Shown piece by piece: positions 1 through 7,587 of a stretch of 18,704 nt of DNA. The notes under the pieces are model-generated. The model saw nothing but the letters and a program-made list of their open reading frames with translations. It ran no database searches and had not been told where the DNA came from. Position 1 is the stretch's first letter. Each line of letters starts with the position of its first letter. The stretch comes from an uncultured Pseudomonadota bacterium (GTDB lineage Bacteria; Pseudomonadota; Gammaproteobacteria; Burkholderiales; Thiobacillaceae): assembly GCA_903883985.1 (NCBI GenBank), contig CAISDD010000026.1, positions 1 to 18,704 of the forward strand, given 5' to 3'. Both the position numbers and the translations under genes were made by a program.

Positions 1-786
1 GACCATGGCCTGCACGCTGGCCTGCATCGCCTGCATCGAATGCGCCAGCACGCCGATTTCGTCACGGCTGTCGATATCGAGTTTGAAATTGAAGTCGCCC
101 AGCGCCATCTTGTCGCTGGCCTCGACCAGCTTTTTCGTCGGTGCGGTGATGCTGCGCGTCAGTGCCCAGGCGGCGGCGAAGGCCAGGGACAGGGCGGCGG
201 CGAGCAGGGAGAGGATCAGGGTACGGGTGTCGCTGGCGAGGATGTCCGCAGCCTCACCGGCCTTGGTCATCTTTTCGTGCTGGAACTCGATGAGGTTCTC
301 GACTGCGTCGAAGTAGGCCTGCTGTTTGGGGCGAATTTCCTTGAAGATGAATTCGCTGGCCTCTTTTTTTTGTTCGTCATGGATCAGCGTGGTGAAGCGG
401 GCCAGGGCGGATAGATAAGCGTCTCGCGACCCCTTGATCTTGCCCAGCAACTCGATCCCTTTCTCGCTCTTGACCAACTTATCGAGCTTTTCAAAGGCGC
501 CAAGGTTAGCCTGATTCGCCTCGCTGGCGCGGCCCAGTTCCTTGTTTTGCACCGCCTTGTCATCGGTCAGCAGGGCATTGCGCAATGCCCGTGCGGCAAG
601 GTTGATGTTGTCCTTGATATCCCCGGCCCAGACTGTCTTGGGATACAAGTCACTCACTATCAGGGTGATGTCGTCGTCCAGCGTGCTCACTCGCATAAGG
701 CTGATCAGGGAAATGATCAGCATCAAAGCGACAATGATGCCGAAGCCTATGGCCAGCCTCACACCCAGCTTGAGGTTCTTGAACAT
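1..786 (-). CDS. Methyl-accepting chemotaxis protein, N-terminal part (cut by window edge)
   Basis: The frame is open from an ATG at 786 to the window edge, giving 262 residues without a stop. Residues about 10-30 form a first membrane segment, followed by a mostly helical periplasmic region of the four-helix-bundle sensor type. A second, alanine/leucine-rich membrane segment lies at about 188-209. From about 210 a HAMP linker begins (TRSITAPTKKLVEAS, then a DEIG motif). The cytoplasmic signalling domain that contacts CheA/CheW should lie outside the window. The start has a strong Shine-Dalgarno, AAGGAGAACCAAG before ATG. The gene lies 32 bases downstream of a decayed cheA 3' end, so it was probably once part of a chemotaxis operon. 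The ligand cannot be predicted. Family assignment is firm; completeness is unknown. Confidence 0.9.
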   Translation of the reverse strand, partial: MFKNLKLGVRLAIGFGIIVALMLIISLISLMRVSTLDDDITLIVSDLYPKTVWAGDIKDNINLAARALRNALLTDDKAVQNKELGRASEANQANLGAFEKLDKLVKSEKGIELLGKIKGSRDAYLSALARFTTLIHDEQKKEASEFIFKEIRPKQQAYFDAVENLIEFQHEKMTKAGEAADILASDTRTLILSLLAAALSLAFAAAWALTRSITAPTKKLVEASDKMALGDFNFKLDIDSRDEIGVLAHSMQAMQASVQAMV

Positions 787-818
787 CTTGGTTCTCCTTG
801 TTCGGTTCATGTGTGCGC

Positions 819-1282
819 TCAGGCCGTCAGGCCCTGTCGCTCCGCCGCATGTTCCGCGACAGGTTTGATGGTGCGTGTAATCAGGGAAGGCACGTCGAGG
901 ACCGGTGCGACCTCGCCGTTGCCCAGGATGGGGGAACCGGCGACAACTTTGAGGTGGGCGAATACCCTAAGGGCTTGATGACGGTCTGGAATTCTGCCAT
1001 GAGCTCGTCCACGACCAGGGTCGCGCGTTTGCCTGCTAGCGCACCACCACCACGCTCTGGCGACGGGGCGTCCTCATGACCGAATGGCAGGCTTGGGAGG
1101 ATGAAAGGCGACGCTAGGCCACGAAGGTTGAGACAGCCACCCCGGAGGATAGTGACTACCTGTATCCGCTCGGCCTCGACCGATCCTGATTTGCCCGCCG
1201 CACGTCCGGAAACTGGGTGGAAGCACATGTACGGCTGGGTCAGCAAATCTGAGAGGGGCACGGCGTGCTGTATCGTTCGGCG
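819..1282 (-). pseudogene. Decayed 3' fragment of a cheA-type chemotaxis histidine kinase
   Basis: Pieces of the C-terminal CheW-like domain of CheA can be read in different frames. One frame gives AERIQVVTIL, LNLRG and, further on, KRATLVVDELMAEFQTVIKPLG (split here as KRATLVVDEL and MAEFQTVIKPLG). At about 965 the reading moves to another frame giving VFAHLKVVAGSPILGNGEV, then APVLDVPSLI, and ends at a TGA at 819-821. Between 1030 and 1055 a third frame reads SVVVVR and then a stop, where family members usually continue with Y-A-G-K-R. At least two, probably three, frameshifts are therefore present. None of the kinase, dimerisation or Hpt domains is visible, and a tRNA gene starts only about 100 bases upstream. 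The fragment cannot make a working kinase. The 144-codon open frame at 881-1315 is an accidental product of this decay. The upstream limit is approximate. Confidence 0.75.
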
Positions 1283-1341
1283 CTGAGGGTCCCATCGACT
1301 GAGGGAATACATCATTAGATGAAACCTGTTTGTATTGACGG

Positions 1342-1371
1342 AACGACTTACAAATAGTGATCTAAGTCGTT
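1342..1371. repeat. 9-bp perfect inverted repeat just after tRNA-Lys
   Basis: AACGACTTA (1342-1350) and TAAGTCGTT (1363-1371) are exact reverse complements around a 12-base loop. The repeat lies 8 bases beyond the CCA end of the tRNA in its direction of transcription. It could help 3' processing or weak termination, but no U-tract follows on the minus strand, so it is not a canonical terminator. Confidence 0.5.
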
Positions 1372-1378
1372 GTTTCCT

Positions 1379-1454
1379 TGGTGGGTCGGGCGAGATTCGA
1401 ACTCGCGACCAACGGATTAAAAGTCCGCTGCTCTACCGGCTGAGCTACCGACCC
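1379..1454 (-). tRNA. tRNA-Lys (anticodon TTT)
   Basis: The minus strand folds as a complete 76-base cloverleaf. The acceptor arm GGGTCGG pairs with CCGACCC. The D arm is GCTC/GAGC. The anticodon arm GCGGA/TCCGT encloses the loop CTTTTAA, with anticodon TTT. The T arm GCGAG/CTCGC has the TTCGAAT loop. The discriminator is A and the CCA end is encoded in the DNA. It decodes AAA and AAG. A sigma-70 promoter lies immediately upstream. The tRNA's 3' end faces the chemotaxis remnant. Confidence 0.97.
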
Positions 1455-1467
1455 TGGAAAGCACGCG

Positions 1468-1496
1468 ATTATTCATAATAATCGTCCCCGGGTCAA
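1468..1496 (-). promoter_or_regulatory. Sigma-70 promoter of tRNA-Lys
   Basis: On the minus strand a TTGACC -35 box (1496-1491) is separated by exactly 17 bases from an AATAAT -10 box (1473-1468). The -10 box is followed by a GC-rich CGCGTGC stretch before the mature tRNA 5' end at 1454. The boxes match consensus at 5 of 6 bases each. A GC-rich discriminator is typical of stringently controlled stable-RNA promoters; that link is inferred. Confidence 0.7.
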
Positions 1497-1572
1497 CCAG
1501 CTTGTGAGCTCCGGGAAATTGACACTCCGTTGCTGTGCCAGTCAAGGATGACCTCGCTCGGCAACCTCCTGG

Positions 1573-2085
1573 TTAGCGGCGCGCGGGACGTTTCTTGTAA
1601 TCGTTCATGAAGGTGACGAGGCGGTTCAAGCGCACCTGGCCGGGGATGAACATGACAATTTCACCATTGGGGTCATACACGTAGGATGTAGGGAAGAAGT
1701 CCACCGGGCCCACCTGGCGGTAGGGGCTGTCCAGATTTCTCCGGGCACCGCCTGCGATGACGGAGTGGATCGCCATGTTATGGCTTTTGGCGGTCTCGCC
1801 CACCACGCCTTCGTCGGGTCCGTAATCCAGACCCACCCCGATCACCACGAAGTCGCTGCGTTTGTTGAGATCATTGAGCGTAGGCAATTCCGCCCAGCAT
1901 AGCGGGCACCAGGGGGCCCAGAAATTCACCAACACCCATTTCCCCTTGAAGTCGGAGAGTTGGACCGGCTTGCCGTTGACATCGGTGAACTGGAAGTTGA
2001 TGGCTTTGACCGGTTCGTCCGCTGCACGCGCAACAGACACCAGCAAGGCGGCGCCGATCAGCAAGGTACTCAGCAATCTTTTCAT
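1573..2085 (-). CDS. Secreted TlpA-like thioredoxin-fold protein
   Basis: This 170-residue protein begins with a signal peptide (MKRLLSTLLIGAALL, cleavage probably after ARA near residue 21). It continues with a TlpA/AhpC-TSA type thioredoxin fold. The redox motif is WAPWCPLCWAELP with cysteines at about 60 and 63, and a cis-proline site is seen in FFPTSYV. It should act in the periplasm as a thiol-disulfide oxidoreductase. The active-site dipeptide is Pro-Leu, unlike the xPC form common in TlpA and ResA. The start follows an AAGGG ribosome site. It lies 87 bases downstream of the YeeE/YedE gene on the same strand and is probably co-transcribed with it. That suggests a role with sulfur compounds or with the transporter's cysteines, but the substrate is unknown. 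Confidence 0.85.
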   Translation of the reverse strand: MKRLLSTLLIGAALLVSVARAADEPVKAINFQFTDVNGKPVQLSDFKGKWVLVNFWAPWCPLCWAELPTLNDLNKRSDFVVIGVGLDYGPDEGVVGETAKSHNMAIHSVIAGGARRNLDSPYRQVGPVDFFPTSYVYDPNGEIVMFIPGQVRLNRLVTFMNDYKKRPARR

Positions 2086-2172
2086 CAGATAGACCCTTAT
2101 TCATCCAGGCCTGCGTGACCACGTCAGGCTCATTCGGTTGTACATGCTAATGTCATGAATGCTGCCAGAGTA

Positions 2173-3276
2173 TCAGTCGGAGCGCATGAGCAGAAAATAC
2201 TGTAATTTCATTGTCAAGGCCGCACCGGCGACGATGCCGAAGAAGACGATGAAGGAACTGGCCGCGAGGGTCGAGATACCAGTCACCGCCTGTCCGATCG
2301 TGCAGCCCGCTGCGGCGATGCCGCCAAAGCCCATGAGCACCGCGCCCACGATATGCCTTAGCATGTCCTGGGGGGAATTGAAATATTCCCAGCGAAAGGA
2401 GCGGTTGAACACCGAGTAGACGAAGGAGCCGAGCATGACGCCGAAAACGCTGGCGACTCCAAAAGTCACATGCTTATCGCGCCAGTATGCCCACAAGTCC
2501 ATGGTGTAGGCGATGGGCCCCACGAAGGTCATAGACTCCGCCAGCCTGGAATCCGTACCAAGATAGGCTTTTTCCATGAACTCGTTCTCCGCGTGGCCAA
2601 TGTGGCCCGTGACATACCAGCCAGCCACCACCACCAGACCCACCACCAGGCCAGCTAGAAGGTTGTCGCCATTCTTGCGAAATTCTTCGTTGGCGAAGGA
2701 AAACGCCAGGATGACCGCGGCCAGAGACAGGGCCAGGAGTAGTGGGGCGGTCTTGTCGGTCATCCCCAGAAGACTGGGCAGGGTCTGCAACCCGGAGAGG
2801 TGCAGGGTGAAGATGTCGGCGCGCAACAACTTGTCCACGACCACGCGCAGTATGCCGTTCATGGTCACCAGGGCCGTATAGCCCAGGAACATGAACACCA
2901 CGACGGATTTCAAATTGCCGCCGCCCAAGCGCACCAGGGTGCGCTGACCGCAGCCCCCCGCCAGGGTCATGCCTATGCCGAAGGTCAGGCCGCCCACCAG
3001 CGCGCCAAACCAGTAGACCGTGCCCCGGGCATAATAAGTCTGGCCGAGATCGAGATAGCCGTAGTAGACGAGAAGGTTAGTGCCCAGGATGGCAATCGCA
3101 ATGGCAAGCAACCAGGCGCGCATCCGCCCCCACTCGCCCATGTTCACCACATCCGAAACGGCGCCCATGGTGCAAAAACTGGTCTTGTTGGCGACGTAAC
3201 CGAAGATGAAAGCCAGTATGAACCCCAACCAGGCGATCGTCTGCGCAAGGTTATGCGTACCGAGCATCGTTTCCAT
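2173..3276 (-). CDS. YeeE/YedE family (TsuA-type) sulfur-compound transporter
   Basis: This 367-residue, highly hydrophobic inner-membrane protein contains the duplicated YeeE/YedE (sulf_transp) architecture. The three cysteines characteristic of thiosulfate uptake protein TsuA are present: SFCTMGAV (Cys35), GGCGQRT (Cys109) and AAGCTIGQ (Cys325). In TsuA these cysteines relay thiosulfate through the membrane. The likely role is uptake of thiosulfate or a related sulfur species. The reading frame is open from a GTG at 3282, but AGGAG sits 8 bases before the ATG at 3276 and only 2 before the GTG, so the ATG is chosen. A TATAAT box lies about 36 bases upstream. No tusA-like partner is adjacent; the downstream neighbour is instead a secreted thioredoxin-like protein. 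The exact substrate is not proved. Confidence 0.88.
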   Translation of the reverse strand: METMLGTHNLAQTIAWLGFILAFIFGYVANKTSFCTMGAVSDVVNMGEWGRMRAWLLAIAIAILGTNLLVYYGYLDLGQTYYARGTVYWFGALVGGLTFGIGMTLAGGCGQRTLVRLGGGNLKSVVVFMFLGYTALVTMNGILRVVVDKLLRADIFTLHLSGLQTLPSLLGMTDKTAPLLLALSLAAVILAFSFANEEFRKNGDNLLAGLVVGLVVVAGWYVTGHIGHAENEFMEKAYLGTDSRLAESMTFVGPIAYTMDLWAYWRDKHVTFGVASVFGVMLGSFVYSVFNRSFRWEYFNSPQDMLRHIVGAVLMGFGGIAAAGCTIGQAVTGISTLAASSFIVFFGIVAGAALTMKLQYFLLMRSD

Positions 3277-3311
3277 CCCCACGTCTCCTGAGCTTGCGAA
3301 ATGAACGGCGG

Positions 3312-3317
3312 ATTATA
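3312..3317 (-). promoter_or_regulatory. Probable -10 box of the YeeE/YedE-TlpA unit
   Basis: A perfect TATAAT is present on the minus strand 35 bases before the transporter's ATG, in the 68-base gap after queC. No good -35 box is found at 16-18 bases, so activity may need an activator or be weak. It suggests the sulfur pair is a separate transcription unit from the que genes. Confidence 0.45.
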
Positions 3318-3344
3318 GGAGTACTGGCGGAAAATACGCCGTGC

Positions 3345-4022
3345 TTAGTAACGCGTCGGGTCGGGGATGCCCGCTTCCAGGAAACCCTGGCGGCGCAGGC
3401 GGCAGGAGTCGCAGCGACCGCAGGCTAGTCCGGTGGCATCGGCCTGGTAGCAGGAAACCGTCTGCGAGTAATCCACGCCCAGTCGCCGCCCCAGGAGAAT
3501 GATCTCGGCCTTGGTCAGGTTGATCAGCGGGGCTCGCACCTGGATAGGTCGGCCTTCTACGGCGCGCTTGGTGGCGACATCCGCCAGGCGCTGGTAGGCG
3601 GCGATGAATTCGGGACGGCAGTCCGGGTAACCGGAATAGTCCAGGGCATTGACGCCGATGTAGAGGGAGTCGGCATCGAGCACCTCGGCCCAGCCCAGAG
3701 ACAGCGACAACATGATGGTGTTGCGCGCCGGCACGTAGGTGACGGGGATGCCACAGCCCGGGGTTTCCGGTACGGCGATGCTGCTGTCGGTAAGCGCGGA
3801 GCCCCCGAATGGCCCCATGTCCAGGTGCATGACGCGGTGTTCCCGCACCCCCAGTTGCCTGGCAACGATGGCCGCAGCGGCCAGTTCGGCGTGGTGGCGC
3901 TGGCCGTAATCCAGGCTCAGCGCATAGCAGTCGTGCCCTTGGTCGCGTGCCACGGCGAGGATGGTGGTGGAATCCAGGCCGCCCGAGAGCAGCACCACCG
4001 CGCGTTGCCCAGAATCGCTCAT
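3345..4022 (-). CDS. queC: 7-cyano-7-deazaguanine synthase QueC
   Basis: This 225-residue cytosolic enzyme converts 7-carboxy-7-deazaguanine to preQ0 using ATP and ammonia, a step in queuosine biosynthesis. The PP-loop SGGLDS is at residues 13-18. The DYGQRHHAEL and VPARNTIML blocks are typical of QueC. The zinc ligands are Cys191, Cys201, Cys204 and Cys207 (SCYQAD...ACGRCDSC). Length matches the family (about 220-230). Its ATG overlaps the queE stop by 4 bases (ATGA), which supports the start and translational coupling. It is the last gene of the long yebC-to-queC run. queD and queF are not in the window. Confidence 0.96.
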   Translation of the reverse strand: MSDSGQRAVVLLSGGLDSTTILAVARDQGHDCYALSLDYGQRHHAELAAAAIVARQLGVREHRVMHLDMGPFGGSALTDSSIAVPETPGCGIPVTYVPARNTIMLSLSLGWAEVLDADSLYIGVNALDYSGYPDCRPEFIAAYQRLADVATKRAVEGRPIQVRAPLINLTKAEIILLGRRLGVDYSQTVSCYQADATGLACGRCDSCRLRRQGFLEAGIPDPTRY

Positions 4023-4663
4023 CGCCCGCGCGCCTCATGCCACAACAACTTGTGCATCTGCACCTGTAGGCGCACGGGCAGTCCGTCCCGGAGAATCCAC
4101 TCCGCAAGTGCGGTCGGCTGCAACAGGCCCCAGGCCGGTGAGAACAGCACCGGGCAACGCGCGGCGATACCGCGTGCTAGCAGCGTGTCCCGCGCCCAGA
4201 GATAATCAGATTCGCCGGTGAGCACGAACTTCACTTCATCGCGCGGGGTGAGCAAATCCAGATTGCTCCAGAGGTTGCGCTCAACCTCGCCCGATCCGGG
4301 TGTTTTCACATCGACGATACGCGCCACCCGTGCATCTACCGGGCCGATATCGAGGGCGCCACTGGTTTCCAGGGAGACGTCACGGCCGGCATCGCACAGC
4401 ACACTCAGCAGGTCGTGGCAGCCCTTCTGGGCCAGCGGTTCGCCACCGCTGACGGTGACGTGGCGCGTGGGGTAGGCGAGTGCCTGCGCCAGGAGAGCGT
4501 CCACCGTGCGCCATTCTCCGCCCTGGAAGGCGTATTCGGTGTCGCAATAGCCGCAACGCAGAGGGCAGCCGATCAGACGTATGAATACGCTGGGCAGGCC
4601 GACTCGGCTGGCCTCCCCCTGAAGCGAGAAGAACACCTCGCAAACGCGCAGTCGCCCAGCCAT
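4019..4663 (-). CDS. queE: 7-carboxy-7-deazaguanine synthase QueE (radical SAM)
   Basis: This 214-residue radical-SAM enzyme makes 7-carboxy-7-deazaguanine from 6-carboxytetrahydropterin. The iron-sulfur cluster cysteines are in CPLRCGYC (Cys33, Cys37, Cys40), the CX3CX2C form. The SLQGE block near the N-terminus and VSGGEPL, the usual SAM-binding glycine-rich segment, are both present. The ATG at 4663 shares one base with the cpoB stop (TGATG); a TTG one codon earlier is possible but less likely. No good Shine-Dalgarno is seen, so expression probably depends on coupling to cpoB. It forms a pair with the overlapping queC. Confidence 0.95.
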   Translation of the reverse strand: MAGRLRVCEVFFSLQGEASRVGLPSVFIRLIGCPLRCGYCDTEYAFQGGEWRTVDALLAQALAYPTRHVTVSGGEPLAQKGCHDLLSVLCDAGRDVSLETSGALDIGPVDARVARIVDVKTPGSGEVERNLWSNLDLLTPRDEVKFVLTGESDYLWARDTLLARGIAARCPVLFSPAWGLLQPTALAEWILRDGLPVRLQVQMHKLLWHEARGR

Positions 4664-5466
4664 CAATTAAGCGTGGCGAGTAGTTTCTTGGCGGTGATGG
4701 CCGCCTTGCTCGCGGGATATTTGGCCATCAACTGCTCCAGCATGGCCCGAGCCTGGGGAAGTTCGTTCGACTGTATCCTTGCCCGAGCCAGTGAGATCAT
4801 GGCGTCGGGTGCTTTGGGGCTGTTCGGATACTCGCTGATCAGCCGTTGGTAGGAATTCGCCGCACCGGGAAAGTCGCCCAGGTTAACCTGAGAAAATCCC
4901 ATCCAGTAGACCGCGTTGGGAGCCAGGCTGCCGCTCGGGTACAGTGACAGGAAGGCCTGCATGGACTGAACCGCGTCCTTGTACTTGCCGCCCTTGACCA
5001 GGGTGTGTGCGGCTGCATAAGCACGCGACTCGGCATCGCTGTCGATGGTGGGAGCTGCATCCGGTGGTATGCTGGATAAAGCCTGCGCCGGTTGCAGGTG
5101 TATCGTATCGGCCAGCGCGAGCGCCGGTCGGCTCGCCATTTCCTTGACCTGATTGATGCGCGTATCGAGATCGACGAACAGATCCTTGACCCGCTTCTCG
5201 GCGAGGTCCATCTGGTAGGACTGTTCCTCCTGATTTCCACGCAGGCGGGCAATCTCGGCCTTCAAGGCTTCGACTTCGTTGAGCAACCCGATTACGCCCT
5301 GGTTCTGCAACTGCGACTCCAGGTGCGCGATCCGCTCCTGCTGCCCCTGTAAGGATTTCTGCAATTCGCCTGCACGCACCAGCGCATCCTCCGCGGGGCC
5401 TGCGTGGGCGCAGGTAGCAGCGCCGAGCAGAGCAACGATATAGGCCGTTCGTAACATCTTGGTCAT
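4663..5466 (-). CDS. cpoB: Cell division coordinator CpoB (YbgF), Tol-Pal associated
   Basis: The 267-residue periplasmic protein has a signal peptide ending at AHA (about residue 22). A coiled-coil-rich segment with many Glu, Gln and Leu residues (about 30-110) follows; in E. coli the equivalent region trimerises. After a linker, C-terminal TPR-like repeats begin near 145 (AYAAAHTLVKGGKYKDAVQSM, read as AYAAAHTLVK then GGKYKDAVQSM; also WMGFSQVNLGDF). CpoB binds TolA and helps couple outer-membrane constriction to peptidoglycan synthesis. The frame is open from a GTG at 5496, but the ATG at 5466 has GAGG 8 bases upstream and directly precedes the signal peptide, so it is chosen. It follows pal by 30 bases. 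Confidence 0.94.
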   Translation of the reverse strand: MTKMLRTAYIVALLGAATCAHAGPAEDALVRAGELQKSLQGQQERIAHLESQLQNQGVIGLLNEVEALKAEIARLRGNQEEQSYQMDLAEKRVKDLFVDLDTRINQVKEMASRPALALADTIHLQPAQALSSIPPDAAPTIDSDAESRAYAAAHTLVKGGKYKDAVQSMQAFLSLYPSGSLAPNAVYWMGFSQVNLGDFPGAANSYQRLISEYPNSPKAPDAMISLARARIQSNELPQARAMLEQLMAKYPASKAAITAKKLLATLN

Positions 5467-5496
5467 CAAGGTTTCCTCAGAAAGATTCACGCGCAC

Positions 5497-6240
5497 TCAT
5501 TCGCCCTGGTAAAGGATCTCGGTACGGCGGTTCTGCTGCCATGCCGCTTCGTCATGTCCTTCGGAGAGCGGCTTTTCTTCGCCCATGGAAACGGCTTCCA
5601 TCTGGCCTTCCGGAACGCCTAGCAGATTCAGTGCCTTGAATACGCTTTCCGCGCGCCGCTGTCCGAGTGCCAGGTTGTACTCCCGGCTGCCGCGTTCGTC
5701 GGTATTGCCTTGCAGGATCGCCCTGGCGCTGCTGTTGGTTTTCATGTATTTGGCATGCGCTTCGAGCATGGCGTGGAATTCGTCACGGATCGCGGCGCTG
5801 TCGTAATCAAACTGAACGCGCCGCTTCGACAGCAGGCTGGCGGGATCCTTCATATCCGCCTGATTCATGCCGCCGCTGTAGGGCAGAATTGCCGCATCCT
5901 GCACACCTCCGGATTTGGCCGTGGCGCCAGTATCCGCCGCCTTGGCAGCGGCCTCCGCCGCCTTGGCCTCGGCCAGGCCCATGACATCGGTGCTGGGCGC
6001 CACCAAGCCACGGGTCTCCACGGCTACGCCGGACCTGCCCGCAGCCGGAAGGGGCAGGCTAGACGAGGTTGAGGTGGCATCTGGCGGTTTGCCCATGGTT
6101 TCCACCAGAGGCTTGTCTGCGACGAATTTCGTCTCCGTGGCGGTGACGCTGCGATCCTCGATGCTAGCCACTTTGGACGGGGTGCCGGAACATCCCGCCA
6201 GCAAAGCGGCAAGCAGCACGGGGAAAAAGAGTGATTTCAT
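5497..6240 (-). CDS. pal: Peptidoglycan-associated lipoprotein Pal
   Basis: This 247-residue outer-membrane lipoprotein has a lipobox LLAGC with the acylated cysteine at 17. The C-terminal OmpA-like domain contains FDYDSAAI and the peptidoglycan-binding signature GNTDERGSREYNLALGQRR. Between them lies a long Ala/Thr-rich linker of roughly 100 residues, so the protein is longer than typical Pal (about 160-180). Pal anchors the outer membrane to peptidoglycan and is pulled by TolB/TolA at the septum. The start at 6240 has GAGG 7 bases upstream. An upstream in-frame extension to 6285 is rejected because it would bury the signal peptide. It lies 41 bases after tolB. Confidence 0.96.
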   Translation of the reverse strand: MKSLFFPVLLAALLAGCSGTPSKVASIEDRSVTATETKFVADKPLVETMGKPPDATSTSSSLPLPAAGRSGVAVETRGLVAPSTDVMGLAEAKAAEAAAKAADTGATAKSGGVQDAAILPYSGGMNQADMKDPASLLSKRRVQFDYDSAAIRDEFHAMLEAHAKYMKTNSSARAILQGNTDERGSREYNLALGQRRAESVFKALNLLGVPEGQMEAVSMGEEKPLSEGHDEAAWQQNRRTEILYQGE

Positions 6241-6281
6241 GGGTAAGCCTCGATCGAGAATTGCAATGTTGAAAAAATATT

Positions 6282-7547
6282 TCATCGCCCCCAGGCCGGT
6301 TCACGTAGGTCGCCGCCTTGCGAGAGGCGTTGCCGAATCTTGCCATCGATGCTGACCGTGGCCAGAACCCCACGACCTTGCACCATCGTGGCATAGAGCA
6401 ACACTCTGCCATTGCCAGCGAAACTGGGTGACTCGTCCTGCGTGGAATCGGTTAGCACCTGCAACTGGTGGTTGTTCAAATCCATCACCGCGACATGGAA
6501 TTGGCTGTCGCGGCGGTGTATGAAAGCCAGGGTACGGCCGTCGGGTGAGAGTGCCGGCGAAACGTTGTAGTTCCCCTCAAAGGTGACTCGATTGACCTTA
6601 CCGGTGGACAAGGATTCGCGATAGATCTGTGGCGAGCCGCCCCGGTCGGAGGTGAAATACAGCCACAGCCCGTCCGGACTGAACTCCGGTTCGGTGTCCA
6701 GCGCGCCGCCCTGGGTGAGCCGGGTGGCGTCGCCGGTCAGCAAGTCGAGCGAATAGATCTGCGAAGTCTCGTCCTTGGACAGTGCCACGGCGAGGCGGCG
6801 ACCATCCGGTGACCAGGCGGGCGCCGAATTCGAGCCGCGAAACTTTGCCACTGCCCGGCGGTAGCCGTCGGCCAGGTTCTGCACATAGACGACTGGCTTC
6901 TTGTCCTCGAAAGAGACATAGGCCAGGCGCCGACCATCGGGCGACCAGGCGGGAGAAATGAGGGGTTCGGGTGAAGAAGTCACGGTGACCGCGTTCTGGC
7001 TGTCTGCGTCCGCCACCTGGAGTTCGTAGTGTCCATGGTGCTTGACGATATAGGCGATGCGTCCCCCGTAGGCCCCAGGCTCGCCTAGCAATGCCTGGTG
7101 CACGGCATCCGAGATGCGGTGTGCGACGCCGCGCAGGCCCGCTCGGGTGGTGGTGTAGGACAGGGCGCTCAGGCGCGTTTGACGCACGGGGTCAAACAGC
7201 CAAAAGCGGACTTCGACACGCTCTGACCCCTGCGGCTTGATCTGGCCGACCACCACGGCATCAGCGCCAAGCGCTTTCCAGGGAGCCAGTGGCAGCGACT
7301 CTGGGTCGGCGGGTAGGCCCGAGACCGTCGAGGTATCCAGCAACTTGAAATAACCGCTACGGCCCAGATCACCCGCCACCACCAAGGCAGGATCCGAAGT
7401 GCCTGAGGCCAGTTCTGGCGCGACCAAAAAGGGCAGGATCGCGATGGGAATCCGGTTGGTGGCTCCGCCGACGATCTCGATAGTCATCGCGGCCTGAGAC
7501 GGCGGAGCAAGGAGGCACAGCATGAGGAGAAAGAAGCGAACAAGCAT
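6282..7547 (-). CDS. tolB: Tol-Pal system periplasmic protein TolB
   Basis: This roughly 421-residue periplasmic protein opens with a signal peptide ending near PSQA (residue 19). An N-terminal domain with the usual IEIVGG...PIAILPF start follows. The C-terminal beta-propeller is made of PD40-type blades, seen as repeated SPAWSPDGRRLAYVS, APAWSPDGRRLAVAL, EPEFSPDGLWLYFTS and SPALSPDGRTLAFIH. TolB binds Pal and the TolA C-terminus. The ATG at 7547 fits the signal peptide but lacks a clear ribosome site. A GTG at 7571 in the same frame adds 8 residues and has AGGAG 13 bases before it, so the start is uncertain by these codons. Length matches the family. Confidence 0.95.
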   Translation of the reverse strand: MLVRFFLLMLCLLAPPSQAAMTIEIVGGATNRIPIAILPFLVAPELASGTSDPALVVAGDLGRSGYFKLLDTSTVSGLPADPESLPLAPWKALGADAVVVGQIKPQGSERVEVRFWLFDPVRQTRLSALSYTTTRAGLRGVAHRISDAVHQALLGEPGAYGGRIAYIVKHHGHYELQVADADSQNAVTVTSSPEPLISPAWSPDGRRLAYVSFEDKKPVVYVQNLADGYRRAVAKFRGSNSAPAWSPDGRRLAVALSKDETSQIYSLDLLTGDATRLTQGGALDTEPEFSPDGLWLYFTSDRGGSPQIYRESLSTGKVNRVTFEGNYNVSPALSPDGRTLAFIHRRDSQFHVAVMDLNNHQLQVLTDSTQDESPSFAGNGRVLLYATMVQGRGVLATVSIDGKIRQRLSQGGDLREPAWGR

Positions 7548-7587
7548 AGGGTGTACCGAGTGTGATGCCACGAATGTTAACAGGCTC

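Noticed and set aside
881..1315. 144-codon open frame as a stand-alone hypothetical gene
   Set aside because: Its C-terminal part matches a CheA domain that continues in another frame, so it is part of a decayed gene.
3326..3340. Small hairpin GGCG...CGCC after queC as a terminator
   Set aside because: The stem has only four base pairs and no T-run follows.
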